This document shows positions 1-5,147 of a stretch of 5,147 nt of DNA, in pieces; positions within the stretch are counted from its first letter, which is position 1, and the number at the start of each line of letters is the position of its first letter. The notes below the pieces were generated by a model. It was given only the letters and a program-made list of their open reading frames with translations, did not search any database and was not told the DNA's origin. The position numbers were made by a program, and so were the translations under genes. Source of the stretch: an uncultured Muribaculaceae bacterium (GTDB lineage Bacteria; Bacteroidota; Bacteroidia; Bacteroidales; Muribaculaceae); NCBI GenBank assembly GCA_947173755.1, contig CAMWGM010000132.1:1-5147 (forward strand). The letters run 5' to 3'.

Positions 1-2
1 AT

Positions 3-2612
3 CTTAAACTTGCCTCTCCCCAGCAGCGCATAGAATTTCAGGATCGATTAAACCGCATCATTACGCATTCGCGTGACTATCTTACCGCTCTGCGATATAT
101 CATCGACGGGAAAGATCAGATGTTTATCGATGAGACTCTGGAGCGTCTTAAACTCTCAGGCTATCTTTATCGCCCCGAAGAAAGAATGCGTGTCATGATG
201 GCGCTGTTCACCCTTCGCAAGAAGACGGTATCAAGATATATCGACGATATTTTCGACATCATCCGTGACTCTCACGCCAACGAACGCTTCATGCAACTCT
301 TTGCCAATGCATTCATCGAGATGCTCGACATGTATATCGCTAACGAGAGCCGCTTCGTTAACGTCCTGACTTCCACAGAAGATATCTCTCATCGCATGAT
401 GATACAGCAGATGATCAAGGCTCTCGCCCTACGTCTGCTCCTCCATAAACCGGGTCAGACTCCCGACAGCACGATTGCCATCTATCGCTCGATGCTATAC
501 CGTTACACGACTCTTGTTCAGTCAGTGTCGTCCGACAAAATGATGGGAAAGGCTCTTTCCTCTCTCTTCGGTGATGTTGCCAATCTTGAATTCACGTGGT
601 CCGATCTCAACGATCTCAACTTCCTTTGCTCCAAGATTGCCGTCGGTCGGCCCGGCACTCTCGCTGAACAGACATGGGTTTATGAGACTCCTCAGGTAGC
701 GATGGCCCTCGAAGGCGATCAGTTCAGTTTCACTCCCATTGTTACAGGATCGGCTATGTATAACGCCATCGCGCCCGATCTCTTCTCGCCTCACAGATTC
801 AATATCCTGCTTAACGAGCGAATGACTCAGCGCATCAACGCTTCCCGTAACAATATCAGGCAATTCCACGCTCTTTGGTCGGAAATAGAGACATCCCTGT
901 TTGCAAAAACTCAGAAGCTCAATCCGATGCGCCTTGGTCACACCCCCGAGGTAGGCGATGATGTGATCATCCGTGTCGAAGGAAAAGTTCCGGGACGAAC
1001 CTACGACTATCAGGTTGTGATTGAAGATCCTACCTACGTCGGAAAAGGTATCATCACTCCCCATCAGATCATATCTTATTCCATCGCTCCTTCGGCCGAT
1101 GTGTTTAAAGATTCCGAAACCGGGATCCCGATGCTGTTCCGAGCCGAAGTCGAACAGCGTCTCGATGACGGGACGTTCCTCTTCACTATGAGGAATAAAA
1201 TCTCTGATGCTCTCAGAGACATGGTCGACCTTGGAGGCGAACCTTGGCTTGCTCAGGTCAGCGGTTTTATAGGCGATCGCATTCTTTTCATCACCGACTG
1301 CGGCTTCGTTGTCTACGCTAAGCGCAATGAGGTGGATGTCGATCTTAAGGAAAATGATTTCGTGCTCGTCACACCGCAACTCATTCATGAGAACGGACAT
1401 ATCTACAGCACTTTCTACGGCATGGCCAACGAAGGCGAAGTTTTCACTCGCTCAGATGCTTTCCACAATCTTCTCGAGGCGTATGCCGATGGCGCTATAT
1501 CTACAGTGATTGCAGACACAGCGGAGCAAGCCGAGTGTGTCGATCTCTCCGAAGCTCGGTCGGCCAGTCGTTTCATCGACCCCGAAATGATGAGGGAACT
1601 CATTCATATCATCGATCGTCAGGCCATGCTCTGCGATGATCATATTCTCACCTACTGCTACCTTGCTATCGCCCGAATTATGTCGCGTCTGGTCAACGAT
1701 CCGCAGATGACGGGCTATCTTCACCACCGCATGGATCTCGTCGAAGCCATCCAGTTGTTTGGCGACGACGGTATAATCGACGATATCTCGCTCGAACGTC
1801 TCCTCGAAGACAACAAAGATTTCATCTCCTCATATCCTGACATACAGAACCGTCTGACACGCTTGCGTCTGATCAACAGGCTCGACAAGCCTCAGCCGAC
1901 CGAATGGATGTGGGAGATGGCCACTGCTTCTACGACAGATCCGGTGACATCTCAACTGGCTAAACTTGTCTTGTCCTACAACCTCCTCAACAATGCGAAT
2001 CTTTACGAAGTGCGTCGACAGATCCAACGCAAGATTCTTCAGTTGCTCGATCTTAAGATCAAACTTCCCGAGTCGATGCAGGTTGCCGAAGAAGATCAGT
2101 TCACTGAATTGAAGACATCTATCATCTATCCCGCTGGCAATCACATGCTGGCAAACCAGCAGGCGCAGATGACAGAAATTTTGCGCAAGATCGCCGGAAT
2201 GCTCAACGCGAAGGGAGGAAGAATGTACATCGGCGTCAACGACTCCGGATATGCTGTCGGACTCCGCAACGATTTCGTCTACCTGAATAAGAATCATCAG
2301 AACTACGATCTGACCACCATAAAGGATGTCTTCGACCGAACCGTCCGTACTGACGTTCGCCTCCGTCTGGGCAGGACAGCAAATTCGCTCATAAATACCA
2401 CCTTTGAAACAGTGGCGAATGAAATCATTTATAGAATTGATATCGATCCATCTCCTGAGGTTGTACTTCTCGACGGAATAGCCTTCGAGCGTCAAGGCAC
2501 ATCATGCTGGCGGGCCCCCCCCACCGAACTCCAAAAATACCTACTCAAACTAAAAAATAAAAATACCTCACAACTACTCACAGTCCTCAATAATAAGAAG
2601 AGATCCCCGTGA
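3..2612 (+). CDS. Large protein with C-terminal AlbA_2 (Schlafen-type) domain, 5' end missing
   Basis: The frame is open from the left edge (first full codon at 3), so the ATG at 120 is probably internal and the true start lies outside the window; 869 codons are visible. Residue numbers count from that first codon. Residues 1 to about 300 are predominantly helical and charged. Residues about 316-475 look beta-rich, beginning PEVGDDVIIRVEG, and could hold an OB- or S1-like fold, but this is only an impression. A second helical stretch follows. The end matches the AlbA_2 family: FTELKTS at 700-706, then NAKGGRMYIGVNDSGYAVGL near 735-754, the usual 'GG.lyiGv.d.G.v.Gl' core, and AFERQGTSCW near its close. 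AlbA_2 domains are annotated as putative DNA-binding and often carry a following ATPase or helix-turn-helix part; none follows here. Its function is unknown. The last seven codons lie inside the downstream terminator hairpin. Confidence 0.85.
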   Translation, partial: LKLASPQQRIEFQDRLNRIITHSRDYLTALRYIIDGKDQMFIDETLERLKLSGYLYRPEERMRVMMALFTLRKKTVSRYIDDIFDIIRDSHANERFMQLFANAFIEMLDMYIANESRFVNVLTSTEDISHRMMIQQMIKALALRLLLHKPGQTPDSTIAIYRSMLYRYTTLVQSVSSDKMMGKALSSLFGDVANLEFTWSDLNDLNFLCSKIAVGRPGTLAEQTWVYETPQVAMALEGDQFSFTPIVTGSAMYNAIAPDLFSPHRFNILLNERMTQRINASRNNIRQFHALWSEIETSLFAKTQKLNPMRLGHTPEVGDDVIIRVEGKVPGRTYDYQVVIEDPTYVGKGIITPHQIISYSIAPSADVFKDSETGIPMLFRAEVEQRLDDGTFLFTMRNKISDALRDMVDLGGEPWLAQVSGFIGDRILFITDCGFVVYAKRNEVDVDLKENDFVLVTPQLIHENGHIYSTFYGMANEGEVFTRSDAFHNLLEAYADGAISTVIADTAEQAECVDLSEARSASRFIDPEMMRELIHIIDRQAMLCDDHILTYCYLAIARIMSRLVNDPQMTGYLHHRMDLVEAIQLFGDDGIIDDISLERLLEDNKDFISSYPDIQNRLTRLRLINRLDKPQPTEWMWEMATASTTDPVTSQLAKLVLSYNLLNNANLYEVRRQIQRKILQLLDLKIKLPESMQVAEEDQFTELKTSIIYPAGNHMLANQQAQMTEILRKIAGMLNAKGGRMYIGVNDSGYAVGLRNDFVYLNKNHQNYDLTTIKDVFDRTVRTDVRLRLGRTANSLINTTFETVANEIIYRIDIDPSPEVVLLDGIAFERQGTSCWRAPPTELQKYLLKLKNKNTSQLLTVLNNKKRSP

Positions 2613-2645
2613 TGGAAAACCGTCACGGGGATCTCTTCTTATTAT
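2590..2645. terminator. Bidirectional intrinsic terminator with a 26-bp stem
   Basis: Positions 2590-2612 are perfectly complementary to 2623-2645. The stem continues through a T-G pair (2613/2622) and two G-C pairs (2614-2615 with 2620-2621) to an AAAA loop at 2616-2619. The core is GATCCCCGTGA paired with TCACGGGGATC. The outer arms are A-rich on the left (AATAAGAAGA) and T-rich on the right (TCTTCTTATT), so each strand's transcript gets a U-rich stretch after the GC core. It lies between two converging genes, 30 bases from the stop of the minus-strand gene, and overlaps the end of the plus-strand gene. Pairing is slightly better in the plus-strand RNA (U-G wobble) than in the minus-strand RNA (A-C mismatch). 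Confidence 0.9.
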
Positions 2646-2674
2646 ATCAGTCTATGTGTGTAACCGAAATATTA

Positions 2675-3223
2675 TTATTTGGCCTGCGCGATGTTGCGGT
2701 CCGCCTTCTTTGACTTATCACCACGGTTGTGCTTACCATTTGAGCCTTTCTTGTGGTCTCTTTTAGCCATCTTACCCTTATCCATGGAACCTTTGTGCAT
2801 ACCGCCTTTCTTAAACATGGGAGCCTGCTGAACGTAAACGTTCTCCAGGAAGGTGACATACTGTTCAGGAGTAAGTATCTCCTTTATCTGAACCAGATAG
2901 TCCTGGCGGTTCTTCTTCATCTGAGCGAGACGATCGGCACGATCCGCTGATTTCTTCGCCTCTTTTTCAGCCTTCAGAGCCTTCCGCTGCATTTTTGCAG
3001 TTTCACGAACGGCTTGCAGTCGGGTCTGCTGGTCGGCAGATAGATTGATACCCTCGAAGGGATTGGGACTCTGACGCTCTATGTCAGCCTTCCCGGCTTT
3101 CTGACATTTTGCCTCCTTACAAGGACGGCTGTTGTCTTTCTGGACGTCGGTTGTCTGGGCCATGGAACCGAATGTGAAGACCGATGCCATGAGGACTGCA
3201 AGACTTAGAACTTTCTTTTTCAT
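2675..3223 (-). CDS. Secreted LTxxQ-motif protein, Spy/CpxP-like (DUF4890-like), with a basic tail
   Basis: The product has 182 residues. Residues 1-22 form a signal peptide (MKKK, then a hydrophobic stretch, then GSMA before Q23), so the mature protein should be periplasmic or otherwise exported. The middle is helical and highly charged, with two LTxxQ-like motifs: LSADQQ at 61-66 and LTPEQY at 117-122. This pattern is that of Spy/CpxP-type proteins, which in Proteobacteria act in envelope stress and protein folding; small Bacteroidales proteins of this kind are often classed as DUF4890. Two cysteines form a C-x4-C pair at 35 and 40. Residues 136-176 are a low-complexity tail rich in Lys, Gly, His and Met, with repeats such as GMHKG and SMDKG. 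The start is the ATG immediately before the signal peptide; no clear Shine-Dalgarno sequence precedes it, as is usual in this phylum. The family call is by motif only, and a chaperone or metal-related role is inferred. Confidence 0.85.
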   Translation of the reverse strand: MKKKVLSLAVLMASVFTFGSMAQTTDVQKDNSRPCKEAKCQKAGKADIERQSPNPFEGINLSADQQTRLQAVRETAKMQRKALKAEKEAKKSADRADRLAQMKKNRQDYLVQIKEILTPEQYVTFLENVYVQQAPMFKKGGMHKGSMDKGKMAKRDHKKGSNGKHNRGDKSKKADRNIAQAK

Positions 3224-3396
3224 ATCGTAAAAGTGTTTTAAATTCGTTAATAAATAAAAGATAATTAAGTACTTATTTCTTTGTTATCGTGACCGGCTTT
3301 TCCAGCCGTTGTATCTTTAAGACGTCTGGAGAAAGATAAAGTTTAAACACTTATCGGGTTATTTAACAAAGTTTTGGAAGAGTGTTAATGAAGATT
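3224..3396 (-). promoter_or_regulatory. Leader and probable promoter region of the Spy-like gene
   Basis: This AT-rich upstream region must hold the promoter of the minus-strand gene, but no full consensus is visible. The best -7 match read on the minus strand is TATCTTTC (3338 down to 3331), one base off TAnnTTTG. The nearest TTTG (3370 down to 3367) is 28 bases upstream, longer than the usual 19-21. A small hairpin, CGGCT (3294-3298) with AGCCG (3304-3308) around a five-base loop, would lie in the leader about 70 bases before the start codon. An 8-base palindrome AGACGTCT lies at 3320-3327. Confidence 0.35.
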
Positions 3397-3428
3397 TTTG
3401 GAAAAAGACGATGAAATTTGTAATTTTG
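3397..3428 (+). promoter_or_regulatory. Bacteroidetes-type promoter for the lipoprotein operon
   Basis: TTTG at 3397-3400 is followed by exactly 20 bases and then TAATTTTG at 3421-3428. This fits the -33 TTTG and -7 TAnnTTTG elements known for the primary sigma factor of Bacteroides and relatives, with the expected 19-21 base spacing. Transcription should start a few bases downstream, around 3434-3436, giving a leader of roughly 60 bases before the ATG at 3495. A small inverted repeat, ATATT (3433-3437) with AATAT (3442-3446), sits at the predicted start. Confidence 0.75.
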
Positions 3429-3446
3429 TATGATATTACTCAATAT

Positions 3447-3488
3447 GTTTACACGCGCGTAAATCTCTAAACGTTTACGCCTTTTTAC
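3447..3488 (+). promoter_or_regulatory. Leader with overlapping inverted repeats, possible attenuator or operator
   Basis: GCGTAAA (3457-3463) pairs perfectly with TTTACGC (3474-3480), and CTTTTT follows at once (3481-3486), which resembles a weak intrinsic terminator just before the gene. The same GTAAA (3459-3463) can instead pair with TTTAC at 3448-3452, and a third TTTAC lies at 3484-3488. A perfect 10-base palindrome TAAACGTTTA at 3468-3477 could alternatively be a repressor operator; its CG centre is common for LacI-family sites. The symmetry is seen directly, while any regulatory role is inferred. Confidence 0.45.
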
Positions 3489-3494
3489 AGGATA

Positions 3495-4577
3495 ATGAAA
3501 AAATTTATTTCAGTCGCCTTTTTCGGCGCCGTCCTCGCCCTCTCCTCCTGCCATCATGACAAAGAATGGGGAATTAACGGAAAGATTTCGGGCATTTCTC
3601 CCGAGCAGACTGTCCTGATTGAAGGAATTAATCAGGGTTCCTGGTATCTCATCGACACACTCAAAGTTGATAAAACCGGCAAATTCTCCTATCGTCATGC
3701 CCCTCAGGGTTATCCTGACATATATCGTCTGAGGTTAGGCAATGAGTCCATCTATTTTCCTATAGATTCTGTCGAGACGATCAATATTGAATCGGATGCC
3801 TCTTCCTTTGCTTCGGCTTCGAAAATCTCGGGCTCTCTTCAGACCGAAAATATGACCTATGTCGACTCTCTCATCAACGCTTCCGTTAAGGCCAAAGGCG
3901 TAGATGCCACTCTCACCGACGAAGGTCTGAAACGTGCACTCGGAGAAATGCTTATCTCCGATCCTGCCGGAATCGTTTCCTATTATCTGATCAGCAAGCA
4001 GGTTGGAGGCAAACCGTTGTTTAATCCTTCGGTCAACCTCGACAAGCGTCTCATTGGTGCCGTTGCCAATGCATATTCCGGCAAGCGGCCTTCCGATCCC
4101 CGTACATCATACCTCAAAAGACTCTTCCTGGCCAACCGTCCTCTTACGGTTAACTCGACTATAGAGGCCTCGGAAATAGGTGCATTCGATATTAATCTTT
4201 TCGATCAGACCGGCAAACAGCAATCCCTCAGCCAGTTTATTGACAAGGGAAAGACAATTCTTGTCAACTTCACCGCTTATCAGGCTCAGGAATCTCCTGC
4301 CTTCAATGTAATTCTCGCCGATCTTTATAAAAAATATCACGACGCGGGTCTCGAGATATATCAGGTTTCTGTGGATAACGACGAATATCGATGGCGCGAG
4401 GCTGCGAAAAATCTCCCCTGGATCACTGTGCTTGCACCGGCCCATGATTCTTCGGTACTGCGTCTCTATAACGTAAGTACCATTCCTACGACATTCATCA
4501 TCGACCGTTCAGGTCAGATTGTTGAGCGCGTTGAAGATCCTGCCAAACTTGCTTCGGCAGTGAGCCGCTACATGTAA
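3495..4577 (+). CDS. DUF4369-like lipoprotein with a cysteine-less thioredoxin-like domain
   Basis: The product has 360 residues. Residues 1-19 form a lipoprotein signal with lipobox LSSC, so Cys19 should be lipidated and the protein anchored in the envelope; the following HHDKE is acidic-tending, and surface export is possible but uncertain. Residues about 26-110 (GINGKISG... then TLKVDKTGKFSY) resemble the DUF4369 beta domain found before TlpA/AhpC-type thioredoxin domains in Bacteroidales. A helical linker follows, and residues about 231-360 have a thioredoxin fold pattern: ILVNFTAY, then a helix, LEIYQVSVD, and the cis-proline motif STIPTTFIID with Pro331. At the place of the usual WCxxC motif the sequence reads AYQAQESP, so both catalytic cysteines are absent (Ala264 and Ser267), and Cys19 is the only cysteine in the protein. 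It therefore cannot be an ordinary thiol oxidoreductase, and a binding or scaffold role is inferred. AGGA lies unusually close to the ATG (2 bases). Confidence 0.9.
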   Translation: MKKFISVAFFGAVLALSSCHHDKEWGINGKISGISPEQTVLIEGINQGSWYLIDTLKVDKTGKFSYRHAPQGYPDIYRLRLGNESIYFPIDSVETINIESDASSFASASKISGSLQTENMTYVDSLINASVKAKGVDATLTDEGLKRALGEMLISDPAGIVSYYLISKQVGGKPLFNPSVNLDKRLIGAVANAYSGKRPSDPRTSYLKRLFLANRPLTVNSTIEASEIGAFDINLFDQTGKQQSLSQFIDKGKTILVNFTAYQAQESPAFNVILADLYKKYHDAGLEIYQVSVDNDEYRWREAAKNLPWITVLAPAHDSSVLRLYNVSTIPTTFIIDRSGQIVERVEDPAKLASAVSRYM

Positions 4578-4584
4578 GAGTCTC

Positions 4585-4602
4585 CTTCCGCGGAAGACGG
4601 TG
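4585..4602 (+). promoter_or_regulatory. Ribosome-binding site within a palindrome, and GTG start
   Basis: CTTCCGCGGAAG at 4585-4596 is a perfect 12-base palindrome. Its right half supplies the purine-rich GGAAG (4592-4596), placed 3 bases before the GTG at 4600-4602. In RNA it could fold into CUUC-CGCG-GAAG and hide the ribosome-binding site. The upstream stop codon ends at 4577, so a terminating ribosome could help open it. This site decides the start of the next gene. Confidence 0.5.
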
Positions 4603-5147
4603 AAACTCATTTTCCACATTTTCCGGACCTTACTGGTTAGTGTTCTGGTGCTTCTTTTAGTTGCACCCATATTCTTGTATGCTGTATTGCCTTTACCTGC
4701 TGTCCAGAACTTTGCAGCAAAGACCGCAAGAGAGGAACTGACCAAACTACTCGGAACTCCGGTGGAAATCGGGACCGTTAGTTTTTCACCCTTCAATCGC
4801 GTGGTCGTCGAAGACGTAATAGTCACAGACCATAATGGCCGGCAGGCTCTCAGCGTCGGTCATCTCGGCGCAGGAATAAGTCTGCTCGAGAGTCTTACCA
4901 AGCGTCGATGGGCCATCAGTTATGCTGAATTGCTTGATGTAGATGTGATTCTCTACCGTGATTCACTTCATTCGCCGCTGAATATCGATCCGATTATCGC
5001 CCGTTTCAAAACGAAACCGGGGGGCCAGCCTACTCAGTTCGATCTATCGATAAATACCATTGTTATAAGGAGATCGACTTTGTGTTATGAAATACTTTCA
5101 GAACCAGAGCCGGCGGCCGGAGTTTTTTCTCCTTCACACATCAGAAT
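4600..5147 (+). CDS. TamB/AsmA-like envelope protein, N-terminal part, GTG start, 3' end missing
   Basis: About 182 codons are visible, open to the right edge. There is no ATG in this frame between the upstream in-frame stop (4561-4563) and the window end, so GTG at 4600 is chosen: it follows GGAAG and yields the expected beginning, MKLIFHIF and then a hydrophobic segment (residues about 10-29). The part after it is typical of TamB-type proteins: helix PAVQNFAAKTAREELTKLLG, then TPVEIGTVSFSPFNRVVVED and VIVTDHNG, then VGHLGAGISLLESLTKRRW, then VDVILYRD and LNIDPIIARFK. Family members are usually over 1000 residues, anchored in the inner membrane by this N-terminus, and span the periplasm as a long beta-groove serving outer-membrane protein assembly or lipid transport. 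Only the anchor and start of the groove are seen here, and the DUF490 end that separates TamB from other AsmA-like proteins lies outside. It probably shares a transcript with the lipoprotein gene 22 bases upstream. Confidence 0.82.
   Translation, partial: MKLIFHIFRTLLVSVLVLLLVAPIFLYAVLPLPAVQNFAAKTAREELTKLLGTPVEIGTVSFSPFNRVVVEDVIVTDHNGRQALSVGHLGAGISLLESLTKRRWAISYAELLDVDVILYRDSLHSPLNIDPIIARFKTKPGGQPTQFDLSINTIVIRRSTLCYEILSEPEPAAGVFSPSHIR

Noticed and set aside
120..122. ATG at 120 as the start of the AlbA_2 gene
   Set aside because: The same frame is open upstream to the window edge with protein-like sequence (ASPQQRIEFQDRLNRI), so the gene most likely begins outside the window.
522..1400. 292-codon open frame on the minus strand inside the AlbA_2 gene
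   Set aside because: It lies entirely antisense to a well-supported coding frame, shows no recognisable domain or ribosome-binding site, and is explained by codon choice in the real gene leaving few stops on the other strand.
1830..2495. 221-codon open frame on the minus strand
   Set aside because: It is antisense to the AlbA_2 domain, whose conserved motifs are clear in the plus frame. The translation looks like shadow sequence without a family pattern.
2647..2859. Short minus-strand frame overlapping the Spy-like gene end
   Set aside because: It overlaps the basic tail of the signal-peptide-bearing gene in another frame and has no motif or start context.
3294..3308. Small CGGCT/AGCCG hairpin as a terminator or riboswitch
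   Set aside because: The stem is only five base pairs, no proper U-tract follows on the minus strand, and no known riboswitch pattern is visible. It is kept only as a note in the leader entry.
4509..4826. 105-codon minus-strand frame opposite the lipoprotein end and TamB-like start
   Set aside because: It is antisense to two supported genes. Its Ser/Thr/Lys-rich product resembles no family and is a shadow of the plus-strand frames.

Overview
This window looks like chromosomal DNA from a member of the Bacteroidales, probably of the Muribaculaceae type. The evidence is a promoter of the Bacteroidetes form (TTTG, 20 bases, TAATTTTG) in front of the lipoprotein gene, weak or absent Shine-Dalgarno sequences, and a gene set typical of the order: an LTxxQ (Spy/CpxP-like) periplasmic protein, a DUF4369 plus thioredoxin-fold lipoprotein, and a long TamB/AsmA-type envelope protein. 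No tRNA, rRNA, CRISPR array, insertion sequence or phage gene was seen.

Layout. (1) Positions 3-2612, + strand: the 3' part of a large gene whose reading frame is open to the left edge. It encodes a mostly helical protein with a beta-rich middle segment and a C-terminal AlbA_2 (Schlafen-type, 'putative DNA-binding') domain. (2) Positions 2590-2645: a very long, nearly perfect hairpin that probably terminates transcription from both sides. It contains the last codons and stop of gene 1. (3) Positions 2675-3223, - strand: a small secreted protein with two LTxxQ-like motifs and a strongly basic Lys/Gly/Met/His tail. (4) Positions 3224-3494: a divergent intergenic region with a good + strand promoter and a leader full of overlapping inverted repeats. 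(5) Positions 3495-4577, + strand: a lipoprotein with a thioredoxin-like domain that has lost both active-site cysteines. (6) Positions 4600 to the right edge, + strand: the N-terminus of a TamB/AsmA-like protein that starts with GTG and is cut by the window end.

The lipoprotein and the TamB-like gene lie 22 bases apart in the same direction with no terminator between them, so they are probably one transcription unit serving the envelope. The Spy-like protein, transcribed divergently from the same intergenic region, is also exported. The AlbA_2 gene converges on this group and is insulated from it by the shared hairpin.

No complete new system is demonstrated here. The most noteworthy points are the redox-dead thioredoxin-fold lipoprotein, the stop codon buried in a 26-bp terminator stem, the switch-like leader before the lipoprotein gene, the unrecognised AlbA_2 architecture, and the GTG start with its ribosome-binding site inside a palindrome.
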